Positions 1 to 9,035 of a DNA stretch of 64,000 nt are shown in pieces. The stretch is taken from the NCBI GenBank assembly GCA_021831035.1, contig JAKBNL010000005.1, positions 40,170 through 104,169 of the forward strand, read 5' to 3'. This DNA is from Actinomycetes bacterium. Lineage in GTDB: Bacteria > Actinomycetota > Acidimicrobiia > Acidimicrobiales > RAAP-2. The notes under the pieces are model-generated. The model worked only from the letters and a program-made list of their open reading frames with translations. It searched no databases and was not told where the DNA came from. Numbering within the stretch: position 1 is the first letter of the stretch; the number at the start of each line of letters is the position of its first letter. A program made the position numbers and the translations under genes.

Positions 1-2037
1 CGCGACGCCGCCGTAGACGGCGTAGGCGACGAGCGAGTCGCGGAAGAAGAAGAACTGCTTGTCGTCGCGCAACGCGAAGTAGTCGAGGGTGCCAGCGCCG
101 TGGCGGGTGACGATGTCGCGGGCGCGCCGCTCGGCGAGGCGGCGCTCGGCGCTGAGGGCGGCGCTCGACAGCCGTCGGTCGACGACCGGTCGGGTGACGA
201 AGTAGAGGGTGGCGACCACGAGGGCGACGCCGACGGCGAGCATCACCGGGTCGAGGAAGTCGCTCGGGCCCTCCGGCAGGGCGATCGAGGTGATCCCGAC
301 CAGCCGCTCGGTGCAGGCCAGGACCACCACCCCGAGACTCGGCAGGTGGTCCTCGGCGACGGCCTCGGTCCCGAACGTGGCGGCGAGCACGGCCACCACG
401 GCCGCCAGGGCCAGGCGGGGCGCGGCCTCGGCGGCGCTGGTGCGGTCCGAGACGGCCCGGAAGGCGTCGCGCTCGATCACCAGGGTGGCGAGCAGGGCGG
501 CCGCGACGCCGATCGCCACGATCGTCCCGCCGCGCAGCGCGTGCGCGACCAGGGTCACGGCGAGGGTCGCCGCCGAGAGGAACCAGGCCCGCCGCTGACC
601 CCGGTGCAGTCCTCGGGCCAGCATCACCAGGGCCACCCCGGCGACCGCGGTCAGCGCGGCGGCCGACTTGGCGACCGCGACCGGCAGCACCGACAAGACG
701 AGGTGGAGGTGGCTGTGCAGCGGTCGCACGGTGGTGACGGCCACGTTGAGCAGGCCGTCGGCCAGGATCGACCACGAGACCCACCGGCGGATCACCCGAT
801 GGCGGCGCTGCTCGTCGAGCCGCTCGGCCGAGACCGGGTAGGGCCGGCCGCGGGGCCACGCGCCCACGACCGAGGTGGTGGGCGAGGGAGCGGGCCCGGT
901 GGGCGCGCCGGCGACGATCCGCTCGAGCGGGGTGCCCCAGACGCGGTTCGACTCGCCGGCGAGCAGGCGCACCCTGAGGGTGCTCGCGGCCTCGATCTCG
1001 ACCACGCCCAGGCGCTCGACGGCCACGAAGACGGGGGGCAGCCCGAAGCGCCCCCGACGCTCGACGAGCACCCGGCGCGAGGGTCCGGGCGAGACGCTCA
1101 CGCCCTGGTCGAGGTAGGCGAGGGCGGGCCCGAGGGCGCCGCCGACGACGGCGCCGGCCCCCCCGCGCTCGACCACCCGGCGGGCGAACTCCAGCGCGTC
1201 GACCCCGTCGACCCGGGTGAGGGCGAGGGTGTCGGGCGGACCGGCGGGCGCGCTCGCGCGCCGCGCGAAGCGCCGACGCACGACCCACCCGGCGAGCGCG
1301 GCGAGCGCGGTCTCGGCGGCCGCCACCACGACCAGCGCGGCCGCGAGGTTGGCCCAGAAGCTGCGGGTGGTGAGCAGGTGAATCCGGTAGTGGTGGTGGA
1401 CGAGGTGGTCGGCCACCACCGAGAAGAGGCTCCACAGGTCGAGCAGCAAGAACGCGACCACGGGCAGCCACACCCAGGCCGCGAGGCGCCGGTAGAGGAG
1501 TCGGCTGGCGGCGAAGCGCGCCAGCGCCGTGGGGTCCTCGACGCGTCGGGCGTCGGTGCGGTCGCGGGCGTCGACGACGGCGTCGGCGAGCTCGGTCACG
1601 CCCGCCGCGACGACCACGTCGCGCACGTCGTTGGCCGTGGCGACCTGGAGGACCACGTCGCGCGCGACGGCCACCCCGTGGGCCGCGAGTTCGCCCTGGG
1701 CCGCGGGGTCGCTCAGCAGGTCGTGGTCGCTCGCCCCGGGCAGGACGATCAGTTGGCGGCCGGCGCGCTCGGTGAAGGCGCGCAGCGCCCCCCCCAGGGG
1801 CGACAGGGTCGTCAGGGTCTCGGCCACGAAGGGCCCGGGCCGGGCCCCCTCGGGCGGCGCGAAGAGGCCGCCGGCCACGATCACGACCGCGGGGTCGTCG
1901 AGGCCGTTGAGCAGCTCGACGAGCTCGTGCAGCGCGCGGCCGCTCGGGTCGCTCCGGGGGGAGAGGGCGAGGTCGCCCACGACGTAGACGTGGTGGCCGT
2001 AGGGGACCGGGAGGGTGCGTCGGCCGGGTACTGCCAC
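1..2037 (-). CDS. MprF/LysX-like DUF2156 membrane protein with phosphoesterase-like N-terminus (partial)
   Basis: The reading frame stays open from a GTG at 2037 to base 1 (679 codons seen) and the C-terminus lies outside the window. The last visible residues (LDYFALRDDKQ, then VAYAVYGGVA) match the start of the DUF2156 domain found in phosphatidylglycerol lysyltransferases (MprF, LysX). Before it lie about six to eight hydrophobic segments (for example residues 187-209 and 228-252). Residues 15-125 resemble a calcineurin-like phosphoesterase in spacing: GDLAL near 21, AGGLFA near 55 and LPGASDHD near 99. The usual metal ligands (DxH, GD, GNHD) are mostly replaced, so this domain is probably not catalytic. 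The likely role is lipid modification or another envelope aminoacyltransferase-type reaction. The substrate cannot be told here. No clear ribosome binding site precedes the start. Confidence 0.75.
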   Translation of the reverse strand, partial: MAVPGRRTLPVPYGHHVYVVGDLALSPRSDPSGRALHELVELLNGLDDPAVVIVAGGLFAPPEGARPGPFVAETLTTLSPLGGALRAFTERAGRQLIVLPGASDHDLLSDPAAQGELAAHGVAVARDVVLQVATANDVRDVVVAAGVTELADAVVDARDRTDARRVEDPTALARFAASRLLYRRLAAWVWLPVVAFLLLDLWSLFSVVADHLVHHHYRIHLLTTRSFWANLAAALVVVAAAETALAALAGWVVRRRFARRASAPAGPPDTLALTRVDGVDALEFARRVVERGGAGAVVGGALGPALAYLDQGVSVSPGPSRRVLVERRGRFGLPPVFVAVERLGVVEIEAASTLRVRLLAGESNRVWGTPLERIVAGAPTGPAPSPTTSVVGAWPRGRPYPVSAERLDEQRRHRVIRRWVSWSILADGLLNVAVTTVRPLHSHLHLVLSVLPVAVAKSAAALTAVAGVALVMLARGLHRGQRRAWFLSAATLAVTLVAHALRGGTIVAIGVAAALLATLVIERDAFRAVSDRTSAAEAAPRLALAAVVAVLAATFGTEAVAEDHLPSLGVVVLACTERLVGITSIALPEGPSDFLDPVMLAVGVALVVATLYFVTRPVVDRRLSSAALSAERRLAERRARDIVTRHGAGTLDYFALRDDKQFFFFRDSLVAYAVYGGVA

Positions 2038-2043
2038 GGGGTC

Positions 2044-2056
2044 TAGTCTCGCAGAC
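2044..2056. promoter_or_regulatory. Possible promoter between the DUF2156 gene and the HAD gene
   Basis: The 53-base gap between the two divergent genes contains TAGTCT (2044-2049), a fair -10 hexamer for the rightward gene, overlapping a short inverted repeat GTCT-CGC-AGAC. No convincing -35 is visible. Assignment is by pattern only. Confidence 0.3.
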
Positions 2057-2090
2057 ACCGCCCCCGGCCGCCCACTGACCGGGCGGGACC

Positions 2091-2591
2091 GTGACGACCG
2101 TGGAGATTCCCGCCCCCTCCCCCGAGAACTGGCTCTGGCGCGGCGACCCCCGCCCTTCGGGGGCCTCGGTGATCTTCGACGTCGACGGGGTCCTCGCCGA
2201 CGCCGCGGGCCGCCAGCACCACTTGGACCGTGGGGACTGGCGCCGCTTCTTCGACGAGGTGGGCGGCGACCCGCTGGTCGAGGAGGTGGCGCGCCTGGCC
2301 GAGCTGCTCGTGGCCGACCTCGTCGTGGTGCTCGTCACGGGCCGGCCGCGCCGGGTCCAGACGGCCACCGTCGAGTGGCTCGAGCGCCACGGACTGCGCT
2401 GGGACCTGCTCGTGATGCGCGACTTCGGGGACTACGCGGGCGTCGAGCGCTACAAGCGCGCGACGCTGCACGACCTGCGCGCCCGCGGCTACGACGTGCG
2501 CCTGGCCCTGGACGACGACCCGCGCAACCACGCGATGTACCTCGACGAGGGCGTGCCCTGCTTGTACGTCCACTCCGGCTACTACCTCTAG
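2091..2591 (+). CDS. HAD-superfamily phosphatase (PNKP/acid phosphatase-like)
   Basis: A 166-residue protein with the four HAD motifs: FDVDG (nucleophile D30 and acid/base D32), the motif II threonine in LVTGRP (T83), a likely motif III lysine near K122, and the acidic cluster DDD at 141-143. The layout resembles the 3'-phosphatase domain of bacterial polynucleotide kinase-phosphatases and class IIIB acid phosphatases, which lack a large cap. The substrate cannot be inferred; a free nucleotide or polynucleotide end is possible. The start is a GTG without a strong ribosome binding site. The gene converges on hemY, and the two stop codons overlap by 4 bases. Confidence 0.75.
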   Translation: MTTVEIPAPSPENWLWRGDPRPSGASVIFDVDGVLADAAGRQHHLDRGDWRRFFDEVGGDPLVEEVARLAELLVADLVVVLVTGRPRRVQTATVEWLERHGLRWDLLVMRDFGDYAGVERYKRATLHDLRARGYDVRLALDDDPRNHAMYLDEGVPCLYVHSGYYL

Positions 2592-4030
2592 TCCGCCAGG
2601 CGTTCACGCACCTCGCGCGCGGCGCGTCGGCCCGAGCCGATGGTGGCCGGCACGCCGACCCCGTCGTAGGCCGCGCCCGCGAGGGCGAGCGCGAGGGGGC
2701 GCGCACCGGCGCGGGCCGCCTCGACCAGGGACGCGTGGCCGAGCTCGTACTGGGCCAGCGCCGAGGGCCAGCGCGCGACGTGGGCGGCGCGCACCGGGCC
2801 GATCCGCCCGAGGAGGTGGCGGATCTCGTCCTCGACGCGCACGACGAGCGCGTCGTCGTCGAGGTCGCGCCAGCGCGTGTCGTCGCTGCGCCCGACGTGG
2901 GCGCGCACGAGCACGTCGTCGTCGCGACGCAGGTGGGGCCACTTGCGGTCGAGGAAGGTGAGCGCGGTGACGAGCATCGCGTCGGGTCCGGGCCACGCCG
3001 TGGCGAGGGGGACGAGCAGGCCCGTGCCGGTGGCGGGCAGGGTGGTGGGGGCGCGCTCGAGGCTGAGGGTCACCACGGCGACGCCGGCGCTGCGCACCCT
3101 CGACAGGGCGGCGAGCGCCCCGTCGTGGCGCCCGGCGAGGGCCGCCGTGACCGGGGCCGGGGTGGCCAGGACCACCGCGTCGGCCGGGGTGGTCGTGGTG
3201 GCCGTGTCGACCTCCCACGGGTAGGGACCCGCCGGGGTGCGCCGGAGCGCGGTCACCGCGGTGGCGCGGCGCAGCTCGACCCCGCGCGCGCTGAGCGCGG
3301 TCGCGAGGGCGTCGGGCAGGGAGCCGAGCCCGCTCGTGAGCGTGACGAGGGCCGGTCCCGCGGTGCCACTCGCGTGGCGCGGACCGGGGGAGGTGGGCCC
3401 GCCCTCGCCCAGGGCGACGGCGAGTGACCCGCCGCGGCGGGCGGCCTCGAGCAGCGCCGGGAAGACCGAGCGCGCCGAGAGCTCGTCGATGCGCCCGGCC
3501 TGGATCCCCCCGAGGAGGGGCTCGACGAGGCCGAGGGCGACCTCGTCGCCGAGTTTCGCGCGCACGATCGCCCCGATCGTGGCGTCCTCGCCCACGGTCA
3601 GGCGCGCGGGCCAGCGCCGGTCCCGGGCGAGGGCCCAGCGCGCCCGACGGCTCAGCCCGGGCCAGCGGCGCAGCGCCGTCGCGTCGGTGGGCACCCCGAG
3701 GGTGAGTCCGGTCGGGAGCTCGCGGGCCGCCCCGCGCAACCAGATCCACGCGCCCGACGCGGCGATCGGTTCGAGGCGCTCGGCGAGGCCGAGCTCCTCG
3801 ATCAGCCCCAGCGCCTCGGGCCGTCGGGCCAGCACCCCGTCGGGCCCGACGTCGAGGACGCGTCCGGCGAACTCGATCGTGGCGAGCGGCCCGCCCACGC
3901 GCTCGGAGGACTCGATGAGCTCGACGCGCGGGGTCGCCCCGTCGGGACCCGGGGCCCCGCCACTCAGCTCGTAGGCCGCCGCGAGACCGGCGATGCCGCC
4001 ACCGACGACGACGACCGAGCGGCGGGCCAC
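2588..4030 (-). CDS. hemY: Protoporphyrinogen/coproporphyrinogen III oxidase
   Basis: This 480-residue flavoprotein begins with a Rossmann dinucleotide-binding motif (VVVGGGIAGLAAAYEL, residues 7-22) and has the length and C-terminal GVGVPATIGSGRRAA block of the HemY/CgoX family. It oxidises coproporphyrinogen III (Gram-positive route) or protoporphyrinogen IX in haem synthesis. It is the last gene of the hemE-hemH-hemY operon; its GTG start follows the hemH stop codon directly. Actinobacteria generally use the coproporphyrin-dependent pathway, which makes CgoX the likelier activity. The final enzyme, ChdC/HemQ, is not in this window. Confidence 0.9.
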   Translation of the reverse strand: MARRSVVVVGGGIAGLAAAYELSGGAPGPDGATPRVELIESSERVGGPLATIEFAGRVLDVGPDGVLARRPEALGLIEELGLAERLEPIAASGAWIWLRGAARELPTGLTLGVPTDATALRRWPGLSRRARWALARDRRWPARLTVGEDATIGAIVRAKLGDEVALGLVEPLLGGIQAGRIDELSARSVFPALLEAARRGGSLAVALGEGGPTSPGPRHASGTAGPALVTLTSGLGSLPDALATALSARGVELRRATAVTALRRTPAGPYPWEVDTATTTTPADAVVLATPAPVTAALAGRHDGALAALSRVRSAGVAVVTLSLERAPTTLPATGTGLLVPLATAWPGPDAMLVTALTFLDRKWPHLRRDDDVLVRAHVGRSDDTRWRDLDDDALVVRVEDEIRHLLGRIGPVRAAHVARWPSALAQYELGHASLVEAARAGARPLALALAGAAYDGVGVPATIGSGRRAAREVRERLAD

Positions 4031-4936
4031 CTAGGCGGCCGCGAGGACCACGTCGGCCAGGATCGACGTGAACGCGGGGTCGTCGTTGAGTGAGGCCGTG
4101 CGCACGAGGTGGAGGCCCACGTCGCGCGCCACGCCCTGGGCCTCGACGTCGATGTCGTAGAGGACCTCGAGGTGGTCGGCGACGAAGCCGATCGGACACG
4201 ACACGACGTCGGTCACCCCGGCGGCGGCCAGGTCGCGCAACACCGCCAGGATGTCGGGCCCGATCCACGGGTCGGCCGTGCGCCCCGCCGACTGCCAGGC
4301 GGTGGTGAAGCGCGTCACCCCGGCCAGCGCCGCGGCGCGCTGGGCGGAGTCGAGGAGCTGGTCCGGGTAGTCGTCACCGCGCTCGAGGATCCGCTGGGGG
4401 AGGGAGTGGGCGCTGAAGACGACCACGGTGGACGGCGCGCGCGCCGGGTCGAGGGTCGCCAGGGCGTCGGTGACCCTCGCGGCGATCAGCTCTAAGAAGC
4501 CGGGGGTGTCGTACCAACGGCCGATCGGCGAGAAGCGCACCGCGGGTCCCAGGGCCTCACGAGCGCGCTCCATGTACTGGTCGGTCGACATCGACGAGGA
4601 GTGGGGGGCCAGCGCGAGCCCGACGACCTCACCGAAGCCCTCGTCGCGGAAGGCGGTGGCGGCGTCCTCGAGCAGGGGCGGCTCGTACTTCGAGCCGAAG
4701 CGCACGTCGAAGGCGCCCGGAGCCCGCCGCTCGAGCTCGGCGCGCAGTCCCGCGACCTGCGCGGCGGTGCGCTGGGCGAGCGGCGAGGTGCCCCCGATCG
4801 CGTTGTAGCGCCGCTGGAGGTCGGCCAGCAGCTCGGGGGTGGGCGCGCGCCCGTGGCGGATCCGCGTGTAGTACGCCTCGACGTCGTCGGGGGTGGTGGG
4901 CGTGCCGTACGCCATGACCAGGACCCCGGTCGTCAT
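4031..4936 (-). CDS. hemH: Ferrochelatase (coproporphyrin III ferrochelatase type)
   Basis: This 301-residue protein has the ferrochelatase opening (VLVMAYGTP), the metal-site histidine block FSAHSLP in the middle, and CPIGFVADHLEVLYDID near the C-terminus, which includes the conserved glutamate. It inserts Fe2+ into a porphyrin, probably coproporphyrin III in this lineage. It is somewhat shorter than typical 310-340-residue homologues. The ATG start overlaps the hemE stop codon (ATGA), which indicates translational coupling within the haem operon. Confidence 0.92.
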   Translation of the reverse strand: MTTGVLVMAYGTPTTPDDVEAYYTRIRHGRAPTPELLADLQRRYNAIGGTSPLAQRTAAQVAGLRAELERRAPGAFDVRFGSKYEPPLLEDAATAFRDEGFGEVVGLALAPHSSSMSTDQYMERAREALGPAVRFSPIGRWYDTPGFLELIAARVTDALATLDPARAPSTVVVFSAHSLPQRILERGDDYPDQLLDSAQRAAALAGVTRFTTAWQSAGRTADPWIGPDILAVLRDLAAAGVTDVVSCPIGFVADHLEVLYDIDVEAQGVARDVGLHLVRTASLNDDPAFTSILADVVLAAA

Positions 4937-5967
4937 CGCACGCCCGCCTTGCCCTCGTCGTGCACCACGCGGACCACGGCCTCAAGGACGCCGGGGTCGG
5001 TCGAGGGCAGGACGCCGTGACCCAGGTTGAAGACGTGCCCGGGCGCCGCGCCCGCCTTGGCGAGCACCTCACGGGCGGCCTCGATCGCCAGAGACGGCGC
5101 GCCCAGGCAGCGCGCCGGGTCGAGGTTGCCCTGGACGGCGCGGTCACCGACGCGCGCACGTGCGCGATCCAGGTCGACGTGCCAGTCGACCCCCACCACC
5201 GAGGACCCGCACCCGGCCATGAGGTCCAGGATCTCCCCGGTTCCCACGCCGAAGAGGATCGTGGGCACGCCGAGGTCGGCCACGCCCTCGAGGACGCGTC
5301 GGGTCGGCTCGAGGGCGAAGCGTACGTACTCGTCGCGCGTGAGCGCGCCGGCCCAGGAGTCGAAGAGCTGGACGGCCCGCGCCCCGTGGGCGACCTGGGC
5401 GCGCAAGAAGGCGACGGTGATCGCCACGAGCCGATCGCACAGCCGATCGAACAGGTTCGGATCGGCGTGCATGAGCGTCTTTATCACGCCGAACTCTCGG
5501 GTGGGGGCGCCCTCGACCAGGTAGCTCGCCACGGTGAAGGGTGCGCCGGCGAAGCCGATGAGCGGCACGGAGGGGTCGAGGGCGGCGACGACCTTGTCCA
5601 CGGTGGTGGTCACGTGGACCACGTCGTCCTCGACGAGGTCGCGTAGGCGCTCGAGGTCGCGCTCGTGGCGGAAGGGGTCCTCGACGACGGGCCCGCGCCC
5701 GGGCACCACGTCGATACCGAAGCCGATCGCGTGGTAGGGCACGACGATGTCGGAGAACAAGATGGCGGCGTCCACCCCGTAGCGCCGCACGGGCTGCAGG
5801 GTCACCTCGCACGCCACGTCGGGCTGGGCGATGGCCTCGAGGATCGAGCCGCTCGAGCGCAGCGCCCGGTACTCGGGCAGCGAGCGGCCCGCCTGGCGCA
5901 TGAACCACACGGGCACGTGGTCCACCGACTCGCCCCGGCAGGCCCTGAGGAAGGCCGATTCGCTCAC
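4933..5967 (-). CDS. hemE: Uroporphyrinogen decarboxylase
   Basis: The 344-residue protein contains the family signatures MRQAGRSLPEYR (near residue 23), ILFSDIVVP with the catalytic aspartate, and FAGAPFTVASYLVEG. It decarboxylates uroporphyrinogen III to coproporphyrinogen III in the cytosol, the step before HemY and HemH in the Gram-positive route. It is the first gene of the leftward haem operon. The GTG start has an AAAGGGG ribosome binding site 5-6 bases upstream and a TAGATT -10 element at 5994-5989. Confidence 0.95.
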   Translation of the reverse strand: MSESAFLRACRGESVDHVPVWFMRQAGRSLPEYRALRSSGSILEAIAQPDVACEVTLQPVRRYGVDAAILFSDIVVPYHAIGFGIDVVPGRGPVVEDPFRHERDLERLRDLVEDDVVHVTTTVDKVVAALDPSVPLIGFAGAPFTVASYLVEGAPTREFGVIKTLMHADPNLFDRLCDRLVAITVAFLRAQVAHGARAVQLFDSWAGALTRDEYVRFALEPTRRVLEGVADLGVPTILFGVGTGEILDLMAGCGSSVVGVDWHVDLDRARARVGDRAVQGNLDPARCLGAPSLAIEAAREVLAKAGAAPGHVFNLGHGVLPSTDPGVLEAVVRVVHDEGKAGVR

Positions 5968-5988
5968 CGCGCCCCTTTCGACCGGCCC

Positions 5989-6043
5989 AATCTAGGCGGA
6001 CCCCGACGGACACGATTCCGGCGCGTCCGGCCTCGCCTAGAAT
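5989..6043. promoter_or_regulatory. Divergent promoters of hemE and helD
   Basis: The 108-base gap between the divergent genes has two facing -10-like hexamers: TAGATT on the minus strand at 5994-5989 for hemE, and TAGAAT on the plus strand at 6038-6043 for helD. Both leave short leaders that carry ribosome binding sites. No clear -35 is visible. Mapping is by pattern only. Confidence 0.4.
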
Positions 6044-6075
6044 CGTTCCTTCCCTATTCCAAGGACGGTGAGCCG

Positions 6076-8424
6076 ATGGCCCACGAGCGTGAGATCGCCG
6101 AGGAGCAGGCGTTCCTCGACCGCGCCCTGGGAGCACTCGATCACATGCGCCGCGAGGCCGCCTCGATGCGCGACAGCGTCGCGGTGGCGACCATGCGCGG
6201 CGCGGGCGACCTCGTCGAGCGCGACGTGGTCATGGGCACGGCCCTGCACCGACTGGACCAGCTCTCCATCGGCGACCAGGCCCTCTTCTTCGGCCGCATC
6301 GACTACCACCCCCGCGAGGACGGCCGGGCCGAGACCTACCACGTGGGGCGCCTCGCCGTGTCCGACGAGGGACTCAACCCGCTCGTCGTGGACTGGCGCG
6401 CGCCGGTCGCCGAGGCCTTCTACCGCGCCACCGGAGTCGAGCCCCTCGGCCTGTCGCGCCGACGTCACGTCGCGATCCGGGCCAACGCGGTGGTCGGGGT
6501 GGAGGACGAGTACTTCGCCGACGAGCGCGGCGAGCTCGACCTGCCCGAGGACGAAGTCCGCGCGGCGACCGACGAGGGCCTCATCGAGGGGGGGCTGGCC
6601 CTCGGCGGGCCGGGAGCGCTGCTGGCCGCCCTCGGGCGCGCGCGCACCGGGCGCATGGGCGACATCGTGGCGACGATCCAGGGCGAGCAGGACGAGATCA
6701 TCCGCAGTCCCCTCGCGGGCATCCTGCTCGTCCAGGGCGGGCCCGGCACGGGCAAGACGGCCGTCGCCCTGCACCGGGCCGCCTACCTGCTCTTCACCCA
6801 CCGCGCCACCCTCGAGCGCCAGGGCGTCCTCGTGGTCGGGCCGAACCCGCTGTTCCTCGACTACATCGAGAACGTGCTGCCGTCGCTCGGTGAGTCCGGC
6901 GTCACGCTCTCGACGGTCTCGGGGCTCGTCACCAACGTCGAGACGCGCGCCGAGGAGCCCGAGGCCGTCGCGCGCCTGAAGGGCGACCTGCGCATGGTCG
7001 CGGTGCTCGCGCGGGCGCTCGGGACCCGTGAGCGCCCGCTCAAGAACGACGTGGAGGTCCCGCTCGGTCGAGCGGTCCTCGTGCTGCGGGCACGCTACAC
7101 GCGCGACGCGGTCGAGCGGGCGCGCCGTCGCCCGGGGACCCACAACCAGCGCCGCTCGGCGGTGGGCCGCGAGCTGGCAGCCCGCATGGCCCAGGAGTAC
7201 CTCGCGCGCGCGCGCCGTGAACCCGACGAGGGCGGGTCGCTCGAGGAGCTCGCCGAGCAGATCCGCCTCACACCGCAGTTCAAAGAGGCCCTCCAGCGGA
7301 TCTGGCCGCGACTGTCGGGCCAGGAGCTGCTCCACGACCTCTTCGGCGCGCCGGCGCTGCTGCGCGCGGCGGGCCGCGGGGTGCTCAGCGAGGAGGAGAT
7401 CGCCTCGCTGTACCGGCCCCGGTCGGGGTCGGTGGACGACGTCGCCTGGACCAAGGCCGACGCCGCCCTCATCGACGAGGCCCGCGTACTCGTCGGGCCC
7501 CGACGCCGGCCCCGCTCGGCGACGAAGCCCGACCCGGCCGCGGGGCTCGGGGTCGACCTCGACGCGTACGCCGGTGACGTGCGCGCGGCCGCCCTGCGCG
7601 AGGCGCAGCGCCTGGCCAGCTCGGTCGCGGCCGAGCTCGACGAGGCGGAGTTCGCCACCTACGGCCACATCGTCGTGGACGAGGCCCAGGACCTGTCGCC
7701 CATGGAGCTGCGGGTCCTGAAGCGACGTGACCTGTCCGGCTCGATGACGATCGTGGGGGACATGGGCCAGGCGACGAGCGCCAGCTCCCCGGCGTCGTGG
7801 GACGCGCTGCTCTCGGTGCTCGAGCCGCGCCGGCCGCCGCGACGGGTCGACCTCACGGTCAGCTACCGCACCCCGGCGGAGGTGCTCGACTTCGCCGCGC
7901 CGACCCTCGCGGCGGCCACGCCCGACCTGGTGGCGCCGCGCCCGGTGCGCCGCGTGGGGGTCGTCCCCGAGGTGATCGAGGTCGAGCCGGCCGGTGTCGG
8001 CGCCGCCACGGCCGCGGCCGCACGGCGCGCGCTCGGGGAGGTGGCGCCGGGCCGGGTCGCCGTGATCGTGCCCGACGCGAGCGTGCCCGACACCCTCGAC
8101 GCGCTGCGCGCCGCCGGCCTGGCCGCGGTCGACCCGCGCGCCGCGGGGGGGCGGGGACTCTCGGCCGACCTCGTCGTCGTGCCGGCCGAGGGGGCCCACG
8201 GGCTCGAGTTCGACGCCGTGGTCGTGGTGGGGCCCGGTCGGATCGCGGGACGCGGCGCCGCCCCGGGGGAGGCGACCTCCGCCCGGGGCCTGCGGACGCT
8301 CTACGTGGCCCTCACGCGCCCGACCCGTCGACTCAGTGTCGTCTCGGGCGAGACGCTCCCGCCGAGCGTGCGCGTCGTCCTCGACGAGCGCCGGCGCAAC
8401 GAACGGGCCGTCGAAATCGGCTAG
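6076..8424 (+). CDS. helD: HelD-type superfamily 1 helicase (RNA polymerase recycling ATPase)
   Basis: This 782-residue protein starts at an ATG preceded by AAGGACGGTGAG; the frame is open further upstream, but that part is antisense to hemE. The N-terminus is a long helical region of the HelD family (SIGDQALFFGRID, VDWRAPVAEAFYRA). It is followed by Walker A GGPGTGKT near residue 220, Walker B VVDEAQDLSP near 535 and a second RecA-like domain with VAVIVPDAS and TLYVALTRPTRRL. HelD proteins bind RNA polymerase and remove it from DNA or nucleic acids, and in actinobacteria they can confer rifampicin tolerance (HelR). No rifampicin-specific feature can be read here. ctaE starts 10 bases downstream. 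Confidence 0.85.
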   Translation: MAHEREIAEEQAFLDRALGALDHMRREAASMRDSVAVATMRGAGDLVERDVVMGTALHRLDQLSIGDQALFFGRIDYHPREDGRAETYHVGRLAVSDEGLNPLVVDWRAPVAEAFYRATGVEPLGLSRRRHVAIRANAVVGVEDEYFADERGELDLPEDEVRAATDEGLIEGGLALGGPGALLAALGRARTGRMGDIVATIQGEQDEIIRSPLAGILLVQGGPGTGKTAVALHRAAYLLFTHRATLERQGVLVVGPNPLFLDYIENVLPSLGESGVTLSTVSGLVTNVETRAEEPEAVARLKGDLRMVAVLARALGTRERPLKNDVEVPLGRAVLVLRARYTRDAVERARRRPGTHNQRRSAVGRELAARMAQEYLARARREPDEGGSLEELAEQIRLTPQFKEALQRIWPRLSGQELLHDLFGAPALLRAAGRGVLSEEEIASLYRPRSGSVDDVAWTKADAALIDEARVLVGPRRRPRSATKPDPAAGLGVDLDAYAGDVRAAALREAQRLASSVAAELDEAEFATYGHIVVDEAQDLSPMELRVLKRRDLSGSMTIVGDMGQATSASSPASWDALLSVLEPRRPPRRVDLTVSYRTPAEVLDFAAPTLAAATPDLVAPRPVRRVGVVPEVIEVEPAGVGAATAAAARRALGEVAPGRVAVIVPDASVPDTLDALRAAGLAAVDPRAAGGRGLSADLVVVPAEGAHGLEFDAVVVVGPGRIAGRGAAPGEATSARGLRTLYVALTRPTRRLSVVSGETLPPSVRVVLDERRRNERAVEIG

Positions 8425-8434
8425 AAAAGAACCC

Positions 8435-9028
8435 GTGAGTCAGGCCGCCCCCACAAGCCTGGCGAACGCGGGGAAGATCGTTCACGACCGTCCGCCGATG
8501 CTCGCCATCGGCGTGATGATCTGGCTCGGCTCAGAGCTGATGTTCTTCTCCGGCCTGTTCGCCGCACTGTTCACGATCCGAGCGCACCTCGCGTCGTGGC
8601 CCCCCGTGGGCACGAAGGTCGACACCCTCCAGGCCGGCGTCTTCACCGTCATCCTGGTCGCCTCGTCGTTCACGATGCAGTGGGCGGTGTGGCTGATCGA
8701 GCACCGCCAGCGCGGCAGGGCCCGCAACTGGATCATCGTGACGATCGTGATGGGGACGCTCTTCCTCGGCAACCAGGCCTACGAGTGGACCCACCTGGCG
8801 ACGCGGTGGTACACGAACTCCTACGGCTCGATCTTCTTCATCACGACCGGCCTCCACGGACTGCACGTGTTCTTGGGCCTGGTGGCGATGGGCTTCCTGC
8901 TCTTTCGCATGCGCGGCCGCCAGGGCGACCCCGGTGAGCTGTCGACCTTCCAGGCGGTCAGCTACTACTGGCACTTCGTCGACGTGGTCTGGATCGGCCT
9001 GTACTCGTCCCTGTTCCTGCTCAAGTAG
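8435..9028 (+). CDS. ctaE: Cytochrome c oxidase subunit III
   Basis: A 197-residue membrane protein with about five transmembrane helices, typical of the short actinobacterial subunit III. It carries the family block GTLFLGNQAYEW and the C-terminal SYYWHFVDVVWIGLY. It is part of the aa3 oxidase that forms a supercomplex with cytochrome bc1. The GTG start follows an A-rich stretch with TAGAAA 7 bases before it. The gene order ctaE-qcrC-qcrA-qcrB is the standard actinobacterial arrangement. Oxidase subunits I and II are not in the window. Confidence 0.93.
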   Translation: MSQAAPTSLANAGKIVHDRPPMLAIGVMIWLGSELMFFSGLFAALFTIRAHLASWPPVGTKVDTLQAGVFTVILVASSFTMQWAVWLIEHRQRGRARNWIIVTIVMGTLFLGNQAYEWTHLATRWYTNSYGSIFFITTGLHGLHVFLGLVAMGFLLFRMRGRQGDPGELSTFQAVSYYWHFVDVVWIGLYSSLFLLK

Positions 9029-9035
9029 GTCCCTG

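Noticed and set aside
100..2046. Long plus-strand open frame of 648 codons
   Set aside because: It is antisense to the DUF2156 gene. Its product is dominated by Gly/Arg/Asp/His repeats typical of the opposite strand of GC-rich genes.
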